Source: Thielaviopsis euricoi
Taxonomy: Eukaryota > Ascomycota > Sordariomycetes > Microascales > Ceratocystidaceae
Direction of reading: 5' to 3'
DNA: 64,000 bases
Assembly (NCBI GenBank): GCA_001599615.1
Contig: BCHJ01000013.1
Coordinates: 62,001-126,000, forward strand
Positions 22,514 to 35,273 of the stretch are shown here, in pieces. The translations under genes were made by a program, and so were the position numbers. A model generated the notes under the pieces. It ran no database searches, was not told the DNA's origin, and saw only the letters and a list, made by a program, of their open reading frames with translations. Position 1 is the stretch's first letter; the number at the start of each line of letters is the position of its first letter.

Positions 22514-24236
22514 TCATCGGCGTAGATCAAGACTGGCCCGCACCGAGTCCAGGCTTGGCCGTACCGAGGCGCTGGAGCTTCTTCTTCGTCTTGCGCGCTG
22601 CTCGCTTGGATCCGTTGGGTTCAGGCCTGTCGTCTTCGCAAACAAATTCAAAATATCTGTCAGCGAAACAACACCGGCCAGACGTCCTGACATGCTGTTA
22701 TGGTTTCCTCCGGGGCCTGATGAAAGCGACGAGCCATAGTTGGGCGAGGATGACAGATAGTTTCCCGACGTGGGAGGCACCATAACAGGACTCGTTGATG
22801 GGTTGACCAGGGGGGTCTTGTGAGGCATCAGAGGTGTGGTGGGAGAAGAAGCGGCTGGGGAAGCGGCTTCTACAACCCACATACGGTGAGACTGTGTAGC
22901 CACTAGTTTGGCTAAAGTGTGTGACAACGTGGAGTAGTTTGTCACATAAAACACCGGGAACGAGTCACGGCCCTGGTCCACACCACGAGCATTCAGAATC
23001 ACGGAGATGAAGTGGAGGCAAGATGAATGCAGAAGCGGTGCGCTGGAAGATGTCGTCAGATGGCGCACATCGACGGTCGAGATATTCCCAACAACCTTTT
23101 GGTGCGCATCCACGACCGCCAGACTGCTGAGTCCCTCATTATACATGAGCAGCAAAGCGTCGGCCAGAGGGCTTTCTTGTCTATAAGGATAACTTTGTTA
23201 GCCAGGTTTCATGATGCCAATGGATACCTCCAAAAAAGTGAATCTTACCCGACGGCCAAAATCTTCTTGCTAGCAATGCCAAGTTCCTGTATGCTCGCAG
23301 AGTAAGTTCTCTCGATGGCTGGAAAGTTGACACCCTCTTGCCAGAAGAATTCGATGATTTTCAGCTGGTCAAGCAGTCCAACGACGTCTCCGGCCGCATC
23401 AGTCACTAGCAAGTTGTGTATTCCACTTCCCAGAACCTCAATGGCCTTGTCAATCATCTCGCTCTGCGGCAGTGCGATCAGCGATTCCTTGTGGCACACA
23501 GGCTGAATATCGCGGATTGTCAAAGCCTGACCCTTCTTGGCCTTTGCTGCAATATCTGCAAATATCGGACGGGTTTCGTCATCGGGCTTAGCAATGCCAA
23601 CAATTACCAGCAGATAGGCGTTGAGGTCGTTGAAATCAAACGTCGAGACGGCAGTTTTGGAGCTAGGCGACTCACGAATGAGAACAGCATTCGTAGGTGT
23701 TGCTTTCAACAGTACCTACAAAACAATACGTCAGTATGAGCCACAGGATGGTGCACCAGAGGTATGTGGTTAGTAGTATTACTTACATTGGTGGCCTCCT
23801 CCACAGTTGTATCCATCATCACCCACTTCACATCCTCTGACATAGCGAGCTCACCAATAGCAACGTCATGCCAGTCACGGTCAGAAAAGCGCGGGTTCAG
23901 CTTGCGGTTGCGATGGGTGGCCTGGCTTTGGCTGCTAATAAGATCCTGCAGGGCAGCCTGTGTGAATGACGGATGGCGTACCGACCGCGGCGATGAAGGA
24001 ACGCTGTGAAGGCTTTCGGCCAGAGCCTGTCTGTGCGTAGCCAGTACCGGGATGCCTATAGCGGGTGGCGGGCCGCTGGCACCGGATGAACTCGAAGCAT
24101 TGCTGCGAAGACTGGCAGTTGAGTGGCGGTTTGAAGAGATAGTGCGTGGACCGGTGCTAGAACCCAAAGACCCCGGAATATTCATAGGCTCGGTGGCTCC
24201 AGGGCTTGGTCTCTTGGAGGTGTTGGGATTGTCCAT
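22514..24236 (-). CDS. sds23: CBS-domain protein Sds23 (PP2A-type phosphatase inhibitor, Moc1)
   Basis: Three minus-strand exons (24236-23787, 23715-23249, 23180-22514) join to 527 residues. The start is the ATG giving MDNPNTSKRPSP. A Ser/Pro-rich disordered N-terminus is followed by NPRFSDRDWHDVAIGEL, then four CBS-type repeats. Key stretches are FDFNDLNAYLLVIVGI, NLLVTDAAGDVVGLLDQLKI, LALLMYNEG-like ALLLMYNEGLSSLAVVD, and SGRLAGVVSLTDILNLFAKT. The tail RRRRSSSASVRPSLDSVRAS is a basic Ser-rich end like that of yeast Sds23. Sds23 family proteins bind and inhibit PP2A-type phosphatases, which links glucose and stress signals to mitotic entry and cytokinesis. The Pro/Ser/Gly linker inside the last CBS pair (about residues 415-460) is species-specific. 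It shares a 2.5-kb upstream region with PSE1. Confidence 0.92.
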
Positions 24237-26739
24237 GTTGGTGGGCAGTGGATTCAATAACTGGAGCTCTAGCAAGGTACTTGGTAGCAGCTTTGACGAT
24301 GAAGCTTATAGGTCGATCCCGATAAATTCGCCGGCCGGCTGATGAAGATGGAGACTCGAAATAAAACAGGAGAAAGAAATGACAACAATGATGACAACGG
24401 TAACAGTAATAGTCGGGTATGCGGAGGAGAAGAACAACAACAAGATAATGTAAGCTATAGTACTAGTAACACATAAACATCAAAAAGGGGAGCATAAATG
24501 CTGCTTCCTTTTTCTCGCTTTTGGTTTTATCGTTTTCTCAATGACTTGCAGTTGCCGTGGTTGCCGCAAGATATATGCGTTTGTGGTTGGCTGGGTTAGT
24601 TAAGCTAGCGGTGATTTGTGGTACTTTTTGAAGGTGAGTTAACCAAAGCATAAAAAACTAGAAAAATATATAGAAAAAGAGAGAGTTTGGATGCTTGATT
24701 TCCTTGCCCCCCAAAATGAGAGTCAGACAAAAACAAGAACGATGCGAAGCAGAAGTGGAATGAAGTGAGATAAGGCGGGGCGTGTCACACTTTAACTAGG
24801 ATCGGGGGCAAAAATAGTTGCATGAGACTCCAAAACGTCGAAACGCGTGATAGAGCTGAGTTTGACAAGAGACGGCATTCAAAGAGACAAATGGCTGCAT
24901 ATAAATACGTATCGCCACCCCATGCTATGTATTATTCTCCTTCTTCCAGACTCTGTAGTCCGAAAAGGGGTACGTAGAAGATGGCTGGAATTACCAGTCA
25001 TGTGACAATCGGCACCAAGCAGCTCCAGCAGAGACGAAACTGTTTAAGCAAGTGTATGCTTTACTGTGTCTATTTGGTATAGAGCTCACTACAACGCTTC
25101 AGGCTTGTGATCCGGACCCTCTTAAAACTTTAAATCTCAATGACGGAGTCGGCACGTAACAATAAGATGCGCCCGTGCTAAAGTTTCCCTCCAACAAACT
25201 ACCAAACCCTACAAGGAGTTCAACCCTACTTAAGACTTTTTTCACCGCCTTCCCTAAAACGGACTTTACCTGGCCAGGGTGGTTGTGTAAAATTTTTCTG
25301 TAAATATAGTGTAGGCATGACCAGGACACGACAACTTGATGTCAATGTGCATCGCGAATTGCACTTTTGACGTGCATTTATAGTTTCGCTGAGCAGCTGT
25401 AAGTACTTGCTTCAGTCAGAAATACAGCAATATGTAAAGTCGTGTCCAAGGCTTCAAATAGGAAGAATGGGGAACTCGATACCCCGCTGATAGCTAGATA
25501 AGTCTCACGAAATGTACAACTACATAGTACTGCTGCTTTTCAACACTGGGTAGAGGGGCACGGTTCATCCTTTATTTCACAGTTGTCTTTAGCAGGGGGA
25601 TAAATACAGTGCACGGAAACTTACAGGGGTCGATGACACTGTCAATATAGGCCAGCCGAAAGATGATTGGCTGATAGCGGCGCATGATGCTGAATGTGAG
25701 GCTATGACGGCCAGTTGCAATAAGCTTGCCCCGCCGAAAAAAAAAGTTTCAACGGCAGAAAAAAAAAAAAAAGCAAAACAAAACAAATAGCCGCCACATA
25801 GTGACGAGAAAACTAAAAGCGGTCTTGGACTCGTAGCATGACAAAGGCTGCATATAGAGTTCGTAGTGAATTTATATACGGAGAATAGTACAGGGTATAT
25901 CAAGGTCTTTCCTAATTACTATGACATATTAAAGTTCGCAATACAAATGGCCTGGATTCGCTCAGCCTCACATTGCCTAACAGGCAAATTTGTGTTGCTG
26001 TGCTTTGCTTTCCAGTGATTTAAGCGGGCGGCTTGTTGGTCAATGACGAAACTTTTGTTTTTTTTTTGTTTAAAAAAAAAGAAAGAAAACTCGCAAAATG
26101 TAGCAGCAGCACAGCAGTGGCAGTGGCAGTGGCAGTAATGGTGGTTCCAGCAGTGCTATCAAAATTAAAGTGCACTAGAAGGCAAAAACCAAAAGCCTCT
26201 GGTTTGACTTCTTTTGTTCCATGGCAGCCTTCTTATCCTACCTATCAGCCCGATAAAAAAAAAAAAAAAAAAAAAAAAGAAAAAGAAAAAGCCCTGATAC
26301 GTAACCCCACTCTTAAATTTCAATCAAGTCAATTCCTAAGAGACTAAAGTTTCTTTCTTTGCCTTCCTTTCACTACAAGCCATCTTTTACTAAAAGAAAA
26401 AAAAAGAAGAAAAAAAACCTTTCGTCTTTCGGTGTACGGGCGACTTCTTTCACATTTCTTGTGGTGTCTTTTTGTTCTTTCATTACTTTGTGTCTCCCAT
26501 TGTCCCGTCCTGTAGACAAGGAGATCACAAGCCCGACGCCAACAACGAAGACGAGTCGCTACACTTCATTCAGTTCGACAGACATTTTCGGTCTCTTCGT
26601 CACCTACCGAATATCCCACCGGGTTTCATCTCTACCCTACAACTGATAGTCTCGGGCTTTTCATTGCCAGGACTTGACTTCCGCCTTTGACGATCCGATA
26701 CCCACCCCGTCTCACTCCTCGTTCACATACCACAACAAA
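24237..26739. other. Divergent intergenic region, SDS23 / PSE1
   Basis: 2.5 kb upstream of two divergent genes. It has A tracts at about 25737-25773 and 26256-26278, and T-rich pyrimidine leader DNA at 26340-26500 before PSE1. No open frame here has convincing protein character. Confidence 0.55.
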
Positions 26740-29700
26740 ATGTCGGTCCTCCCCGCTGAGGTCTCAGCCGAGCTTGGCCAGCTTCTGCAGGCCCTGCAGT
26801 CGCCGGACAACAGCGTGCGTTCTCCGGCCGAGGAGCACCTCCAGAACAACTGGACCTTGACGCGGCCCGAGGTTCTTCTGATGGGTCTGGCTGAGCATGT
26901 CCAGATGTCTCCTGATGTGACGGTAGGTTTCCATCTATGGAATTGTCCGCGATGGCTTAGCCTGGTCAACTACTAACATCTTTTGCGTCTTTTTGTAGAC
27001 CCGTTCGTTTGGCGCCGTCATCTTCCGTCGTATTTCTTCCAAGACTCGCAAGAACGCTGACGGTGAGACCGTCGACATGTTCTACTCTCTGGCTGCCGAT
27101 CAGGCTGTTGCCGTCCGTACCAAGATTCTGGAGGCTCTGGCCAGCGAAACCCAGCGCGTTGTGCGCAACAAGATCAGCGACGCTGTTGCCGAGATTGCCC
27201 GGCAATACACCGACAACGGTATGTAGCCCACTCTTGCAGAAATTATTTATGCTATACTCTCTAAGTGCCAATATCTAACATATTATTCTTAGACGACACT
27301 TGGCCCGAGCTGCTTAACGCGCTGTTCCAGCTTTCTCTGGCCGCCGAGGCCGACAAGCGCGAGACCGCTTTCCGTGTCTTCGCTGCCACCCCAGCCATTA
27401 TCGAGAAGCAGCACGAGGAAGCCATTGCCGGTGTCTTTAGCAAGGGCTTCAAGGACGACGCCGTCTCGGTGCGTAGTCATCATGAAATCATGACAAGAAA
27501 CGAAGTAATTAAAATTCGCTAACATTTGTACTTATAGGTTCGTCTTTCCGCCGTCGACGCTTTTGCCTCCTTCTTTAGTGGCCTGAACCGCAAGACCCAG
27601 GCCAAGTTCTTCGGTGTTATCCCCGATATCCTCAACATTCTGCCTCCTATCAAGGAGTCCGGCGATTCTGACGACCTGTCCAAGGCTCTGCTTTCTCTGA
27701 TTGAGCTGGCGGAGCGTTCTCCCAAGATGTTCAAGCCTCTGTTCCACAACGTTGTCGTCTTCTGCATTTCTGTTGTCCAGGACAAGGAGCTGGAGCCCAA
27801 CTGCCGCCAGAATGCCCTCGAGCTTCTGGCCACCTTCGCCGACTATGCGCCTTCCATGTGCCGCAAGGACGAGTCATACACCAACGACATGATCACTCAG
27901 TGCTTGAGTCTGATGACCGATCTGGGCGAGGATGACGAGGATGTTACCGAGTGGCTCGAGAGTGAGGACCTCGACCAGGACGAGAGCGACCAGAACCACG
28001 TTGCTGGCGAGCAGACTATGGACCGTCTTGCCAACAAGCTGGGTGGTGAGACCATTCTGGCCCCCACCTTCAACTGGCTGCCGCGCATGATGACATCGCT
28101 GAACTGGAAGGATCGTCACGCTGCCCTGATGGCCATCTCTGCCATTTCCGAGGGCTGCCGCGAGCTCATGATTGGCGAGCTTGGCCAGGTTCTCGACCTG
28201 GTTATTCCTGCTCTCAGTGATGCTCACCCCCGTGTCCGCTGGGCCGGTTGCAACGCTCTGGGCCAGATGAGCACTGACTTTGCCCCCAAGATGCAGAGCG
28301 ACTACTACGACCGCGTCCTCAAGGCCATTATCCCCGTCCTTGACTCTCCCGAGCCCCGTGTCAAGTCGCACGCTGCTGCCGCTCTCGTCAACTTCTGCGA
28401 GGAGGCCGAGAAGGAGATCCTTGAGCCCTACCTGGACGATCTTCTGTCGCGTCTGTTCAACCTGCTGCAGGACAAGCGCTACGTCCAGGAGCAGGCCCTG
28501 TCCACTATTGCCACCATTGCCGACGCTGCTGAGTCCACTTTCGGCAAGTACTATGACAACTTGATGCCCATCCTGGTTAACGTGCTGCGCGGCGAGAATC
28601 ACAAGGATGTTCGTCTTCTGCGTGCCAAGGCTATGGAGTGCGCTACCCTGATTGCTCTTGCTGTTGGCAAGGAGCGCCTTGGTGCTGATGCCCAGACTCT
28701 GGTGCAGCTTCTGAGCACGATCCAGAACGGTATTGAGGACGACGATGACCCGCAGGAGCAGTACCTCATGCACTGCTGGGGCCGTATGTGCCGCGTTCTG
28801 GACACTGATTTCCTGCCGTTCCTGCCCACTGTTATCCCTCCTCTTCTGGAGCTGGCTAGTGCCAAGGCTGATATCACCCTTATTGAGGATGAGGATCACA
28901 TTGAGCAGATGCAGCACGAGGAGGGCTGGGAGCTGGTTCCCGTCAAGGGTAAGATGATTGGTATCCGTACCAGCATCATGGAGGACAAGCGCATGGCGAT
29001 TGAGCTTCTGGTTGTCTACGCCCAGGTTCTGGAGCAGCACTTTGCTCAGTTCGTCCCCGATGTCATGGAGAAGATTGCCCTGCCTGGTCTGGCCTTTTTC
29101 TTCCACGACCCTGTTCGCTTTGTCTCGTCGAAGCTGGTTCCCGCTCTGCTCAACTCGTACAAGAAGGCCTATGGCCCCACCTCTTCCGAGATGGCTAACC
29201 TGTGGACTCCTACCCTGGACAAGCTTCTAGACGTCCTGACTGCCGAGCCTGCTATTGACACTCTGGCCGAGATGTACCAGGGATTCTACGAGTCGGTCGA
29301 GGTTGTCGGCCCCAACTGCATGAACTCGGCCCACATGGAGAAGTTCATTGAGAGCGCTACTTCGGCGCTGGATGACTACAAGGAGCGTGTCAAGCAGCGC
29401 ATTGAGGACCGTGAAGACGGCACCAACGAGGCTGACGACGATGAGTCTGATGAGCTTCTGATGGCTATTGAGGATGACCAGACTCTGCTTTCTGATATGA
29501 ACAAGGCGTTCCACGCCATCTTCAAGAACCACGGCACTGCCTTCCTGCCTGCTTGGGAGCGCCTGATGGATCTCTACACTGCTTTCCTGGCGTCGGAGGA
29601 TGCTACTCAGCGCCAATGGGCTCTGTGCATCTTTGACGATGTGCTGGAGTACTGCGGTGAGCAGAGCACCCGCTATGCCAGCCTGATTTCCCAGCCCCTG

Positions 29701-30336
29701 ATTGCCGGCTGCCACGATGCTTCTGCTGCCATTCGCCAGGCTTCTGCGTACGGCATTGGTGTTGTTGCCCAGCGTAGCGGTGCTGCGTGGACCCAGTTCC
29801 TGGTTAGCGCCATTCCTGCTCTTCTGCAGGTTGGCAAGTTCCCCGACTCCCGGTCGGAGGAGAATGTGTATGCCACGGAAAACGCTTGCGCTGCTCTGGC
29901 CAAGATTCTGCACTTCTGCCCGGCTGCTGTTGGTGATGCCCAGGCTGTTGTTGACCAGTGGATTGTTACTCTGCCGGTTGTCAACGACGATGAGGCTGCT
30001 CCCTACGCTTACTCGTTCCTGACTGAGCTGATTGACAAGTGAGTTTTCCTGCCACCTTGACAAGACAAGACAAGACAAGACGTATGCTTTGATAATGATG
30101 AGACATGCTAACAAACACTCTACTACAGGACCAACCCGGCCGTCACCTCGCGTGCGGATCAGATCTTTGTGTGGGTTGCCCAGGCTCTTGAGGCGGAGAT
30201 GCTGCAGGGCGAGGCTCTCAGCCGCGTTGTGATTTCAACCAAGGCTCTGTGCACCGCTGCCGGCCTGGACCCCACTCCTCTGATGAGCCAGTTTTCTGCC
30301 GAGGCTCAGACTCGCATCATGGCTCACTTCAACTAG
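26740..30336 (+). CDS. pse1: Karyopherin beta Pse1/Kap121 (importin-5)
   Basis: Five exons (26740-26922, 26999-27218, 27293-27468, 27538-30038, 30129-30336) join to 1095 residues, the usual length for Kap121/importin-5 (about 1,090). The start MSVLPAEVSAELGQLLQALQ leads into HEAT repeats throughout. RSFGAVIFRRISSKTRK lies in the early repeats. The acidic loop WLESEDLDQDESDQNH (about residues 335-350) is the Ran/cargo-regulatory loop of the family. HPRVRWAGCNALGQMSTDF and EEGWELVPVKGKMIGIRTS are signature stretches. Pse1 carries ribosomal proteins, transcription factors and other cargo into the nucleus with Ran-GTP. The third intron has a GTGCGT donor (27469). The exon sequence is visibly richer in GCC/CTG/CGC codons than its surroundings, consistent with high expression. 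Confidence 0.96.
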
Positions 30337-33300
30337 AGTGGACCGGATCTGTAGGGCATGAACAACTAATACCAAAGAGGAGGAGTTCAAAAAGAGAAGA
30401 AAAAAAAAAGGCATCGCCAAACAAAAGCCTCAAAAAAAAGGGAAATTAAAATAATTTTTTCTTGGGTCGGATAGGGTGTAAATGGGAAAAAAGGCAATGA
30501 ATGAATGAAATGATCAGTCAAGCCTTTTATGGCATTTTAAAAGGCCGGAAAAGGCCAGTGGACAACACTGGTAGAAAGAGGAGGAATTGAGAGGATGGGA
30601 GCAAAGTCATTGGAATGGTTTCTTTTTTTATGTGTTTTTTTTATACTTGGTTTATCTGCGTTTCCTTTTTTTCTGTTTTGTTTATTTGCTTTGTTTTGCG
30701 AAAGACTTTGAAGTGTCAATACCATTGTTTTCTTTTTTTTTTTTATACATCTTGATTATATTATGATTCAAGAAGGGTATTGGTTGGACTTGAAAAAGTG
30801 AAGACGATTTGTACTAATACAGGCTTTACTTTTACATGAATGAATGATGAAGGGCGAGTATGTCTGTGGTTTTACGAGCTGTACTTGAACACAATTATCT
30901 AGAGCCTTTGATTTCTACTGCGTGTGTGGGAATGAAGTATGCAGGCAAGCAGAAACGCCAGGATGGAAAAAGAAAGAAAAGAAAAACGTGGAAAAGAAAA
31001 GTGACATGTTTTACTATAGTGGATTGTTTCCAAGGCACGACGGAAGATGAGAAAGAGAGAGAAGAAAAAAAGAGGCGTCTGGCTCGCATTGAGACTTGCA
31101 TGAGAAACATGACATGGCTATCTTCTGCTGGTTCCCAGGATGCCAACGAATACATAATCTTTTCTTGTCTGTCTGGCGTTTCTAGGACGAAAGAGAAACG
31201 AAAGAGAAATGCTTCAGGGGGAAGGTCAGAGTGGGCGGAGAAGTACAAGAGAAGAACGAGGAGGAAAAAGCCAGAAACTAGCAGAAAAAAAAGCCAAACA
31301 CAGCATCTGGCTAAAGTGCAGCAGAGTGCATCGGCGGATACACACAGTCGGCTATTTCTGTCTTCACGTTGGCCCATCCATGTCTCTTGCTGTATGCTGT
31401 GTTTCTATTTGTTTTCTATCATTGTTGCGTGCATGTTATATTTTTATACTGACCAAGATACATATGCTGTCTTTGCAGCGGATAATAGCATGAATGGCGA
31501 GGAAGCAGTAGTCTTGAATAACGCAGTATTGACTAACGAGCACAGCAGGATACTTTAGCACATGGAACAGGCATTTCTTTCATGGACTTCTTGTTTAAGA
31601 CGGTATATGAGGTTGACTTTGCGAGAGCAGGATATCTAGGAGAAAGATAGCCATATGAAACAGCCAATGCAGGATATGCAAATATAAGAAAGAGAGCGAA
31701 TCAACTCTAACTCTGCAACCCTCCCGTATTCTTGGTAAGTAGCCAATGGCAGTCGGACGCAGTGCTTCCGTTTTCGCTTTGACCTGTCTGCTTATTTTCA
31801 TTTCTAGTTTGTTTATTGTTGCTTATTGTGATAACCGAGTTGAGTAGTTGGTTGTTGGCACTGTTGGAATATCAGCGTGTGGTGTGGTGTGATGTGGTGT
31901 GTGTAACCCGAGTGGTCAGTATTTAGTACATTACACGTGCAAGTACAAGAAATTCCACGAGTTTCCGGTCTATGGCGAAGTTGTTTTATTTAACTACATT
32001 ACATTTATATTATAGAAGGTGTTTCCTACCTCTGTAGATAGTAGAAACTGTGGTGAAGCGTCATGACCACTATTCGGACAGAAGCTCTGTATCACTAACA
32101 ATATATCCCAGCATATACACATCCGCTGTGCCAGCCAGCATTTTGCATGCTTCTTAGGACATGATGATAGAATCTGTACCAGACACTAGCCAGAGAAAGC
32201 CACAGCACGAGCATGCAGACACAATGAATAGAACAAAGAACCGAGAACTGGGGCAGTGAAAGAGACACACAGAGCAAACAAACAAACAAACAAACAAACA
32301 AACAAACCGGCATAACAACAGAGTGCCCTGTACATGTACATGTACTTTGTTAGTCAAAAAAAAGGTCAACACCCTCAAGCATGTTATAGCACACACGCAC
32401 ACACAGTATGGCACGGTATCTCTGACGGATAGCGGCACCTCAAACTGCGGCAACACTACCAATACACGAGACCAAAGAAAGACCAATACCAGCCACCAGA
32501 CGGTGAGTGACCTGTTGGGCCGCTATCAAGGGCTTTTGTTTTCCTCTTCTCCTCCTCTCTTTAATTTTTTCTATCTTGTTGTCTTTCTCGGTGTTCATGT
32601 GTGTATTAGGAAGCTCACTGTGTGGAAGCTCTATCCCGCTGCTCGCGTTTCTCTTTCTGTCTGTTGTCTATGACTCAGTCTTTGTACTTTTGTCTGCTGC
32701 CTTTGGCTTGCTTCGATTATAGTGCTTTTTGTCTTACACTTCCCCTCATTCAAGACAAAGCTACGAGCCAAGGCATTGGGCCTACATACAAAGCACACTT
32801 TCTCGGCCTTGCGAACCAGGCACCAGATCTACAACTCCATGTGTAAACGTACTGTTTTAATGTGATATCTTTCTCTGAGTGAAAGCACATTGGAATCTGC
32901 TGCTGCAGTTCATAGGCCTGGTTAGAATAACCTCTCCTCTAAAAACCCGGCCTGCTAAATGACAGTAATCTTGACAGTTGAAGCGGCTTATGTTGCTTCT
33001 ACATCCTTTGATACTCTGAAAGCCATACAAAGAAACGCATGCACGCACGCATGGAGCAGGGCCGCAGCAAATCCCAAACTGTGGTCCTGTACGCCCATTT
33101 CTTGTCTGGCCCCTCATCTGCACGCACGTATCGTGCAAGCGCTTCTTGATTTGCCTTTTCCTCTTTTTCTTCTGGGTGGGAGAATGCTGGATGGATGGAT
33201 GGCTGGATGGCTGCTCTGTGCCACTACGACAGCAGATGGGATGTTCACTCTACTATATTGTTCTGCATGTAGGGCTTTTGGTCTCCTTCCTATTCGGCAC

Positions 33301-35273
33301 ATGGTATATGCTCTGCCTGGGCACATCCACGGCAGATGTGGTGTCAGAGTTTCTCTGTCCCTCTGTCCATCTGTCTGTCTGTGTGTACACGCTTTCTTGC
33401 AGGGCCTTTTAGCAAAGTCACTCAGTATGGCCGTTTCTTTTTGCCCGCATGTTAGCCTCCAGTGTGCCTCGCCTACTATCTGTTTTCTTTTCTTCATATT
33501 TATCTTTCTGTTCGTTATGAACTTCTACTTCGGTCAAGTAAAGTATGGTCAGCTGAGTTCACTGGTCTGGTTTGGTCTGGTCTGTCACTGCCGAGTTCCC
33601 CGCTCCAATCACAGCCCCGTCTGGTCTTTTCCTTTTCCTCCCCAGTGGCTTCTTCTATTCACTTTGTTTCTTTTCTATTCATGCTCACCCTTGTTTTCAT
33701 TTCTTATCATCTCTGCTTGGTGGTTGAGCACATGTACCAAACCAAATAGATTCTCATCCCTTGGATCTAGCCGAGTCACCTGTGTTTGTGCGTCCTTTGT
33801 TCGTCAGACTTAACTTGCTTTTCTCTTGTATTCTTTTTCTTCATCATTGCTTTCCTGCTGTTTCTTGCCTGTTTGGTATGTCTGCTACTGCACACCTCCA
33901 TCTCTTTCGTAGCCGCCGCCGCCGTTGTGTTTCTGGCTCTCGTCTCTTGTTTCTCTTTTGCCAAATGGTAGCAGAAAGATAAAATAGACGTGGACAGCGG
34001 TAATATTGCCAGGTCTCCAGCCTACAGGTCACAATGCGCCCTCCAACTGACGGCAAATCTGCCGTGATTCGCCGCTCACCATGGCTTTCTCTTGTCTTGT
34101 CTTCCCGTTTCGTCTCATCTTTCATATCCTCTCTTTGCTCCTCTGTTTCCAGTGTTTCCTGACCCCGTTTTTCTTTGTCCATATGCAGATGCCTATTCTT
34201 TGTGCGTGCGTGCGTGGTCTGGTAAATGGTGACATGTTTTTGTCAGCATAATCGTCCTGTGTGTGATATTCCACCCTTTCTCTGTCACTCCATTACTACT
34301 ATCAAAAGTAGTAGTACACTCACTCCCAAGCAACGCACAAGAAACGCTCCAGCCTCGGATTCTCTACTCTATCCTCATCTACATGTGACGCGATTCTCTC
34401 CACCTGTCTCGCCTCGTACCGTCTTTTGTGTCCTTCCCGTTTTTGGTCTTTAGGATTCATAATCCGGTACTCGACATCAACTTGTTTTATGCTTTGATAT
34501 TCAGGGCCACCAAAGCAGCGTTTCATTTGCATACTGCAGCAGCCAATCAAGCCATTTTCTTTTCTTTCCCTTTCTTTTCCTTTCTTTTCGTCTCTTCCTT
34601 TTCTCTTGTACTTGTTCTTCTTCTTGTTTGCTGTCGTTTGCTCTGCCTATTCGTGATGTTCTTTTCTTTGCTTCTCATTTTCTATTCTGTTTCCCTCTGA
34701 CTTATCTACTTTATTCTTCCATCTAGTAATTCCCTATTGCATCTCGTCGTTGTCCACCGCCTTATTTCTTATTGCGGCTTGTTTCGCCTTTTTGTAACTG
34801 GTGAAATATCTTTCACGGGCCTCTTTGGGCTATGATTTCCCTCTCCTTGTTCTCTACATATTCCTCTTAGTTTCTCTGCCACTCCTCGGCAGTCCTATCT
34901 GTAACTAAGCTCTCTTCCTTTTGTATCTTTCTTCCTACTTGTTAATCTATCTTTGTTGTTTCTTCCCAGAGCGGCCTTTGTTTCTTCTCCCGCAAAGATC
35001 TTCCAATATACGCGGAACACAATGCGGCAAATCTTTATCTAGCAGCCTTTTCTTTCTATATTTCAATTACGGTGGCATTTTGTTTTGTTCTTACATTCCC
35101 TTCTTCTTCTTTACTTGCTTTTTGTCACATCTTTACGCATTGCCGTTTTTATATGTGTCCTTTGCCCTGGAAACTTACCTTATTAGTTGACATCTGATGC
35201 TAACCCGCCGATAGAATTTTCACATGGTTTCTTAAGAGAAACGACACAGCGCTTTTGTTTTTGCTTCCTCACT
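30337..35273. other. 4.9-kb gene-poor, pyrimidine-rich region upstream of WC-1
   Basis: After PSE1 the DNA is purine-rich (30960-31300), with A/T tracts. A (CAAA)n repeat lies at about 32275-32307, and a GGATGGAT-type run at about 33187-33215. From about 33400 to 35270 the plus strand is dominated by T and C, with TTTCTTTTC-type words at 34556-34620, up to the WC-1 start. Two long ATG-initiated frames occur (30861-31558 and 32959-33813), but their composition follows the strand bias and I do not call them genes. Part of this may be a long WC-1 leader or promoter. Confidence 0.5.
32275..32307. repeat. (CAAA)8 tetranucleotide repeat
   Basis: An uninterrupted CAAA array in the spacer between PSE1 and WC-1. 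It is non-coding and a likely length polymorphism. Confidence 0.9.

Noticed and set aside
27874..30114. Long minus-strand frames antisense to PSE1
   Set aside because: Shadow frames caused by the GC-biased third positions of the highly expressed PSE1 gene.
30861..31558. 232-codon ATG frame, Lys/Arg-rich
   Set aside because: Its openness and composition follow the purine-rich strand; no recognised domain. Kept as a finding, not as a gene.
32959..33813. 284-codon ATG frame, Cys/Phe/Leu-rich
   Set aside because: It lies in pyrimidine-rich DNA where TTT/CTT/TCT codons keep the frame open; no recognised domain or codon bias like the neighbouring genes.
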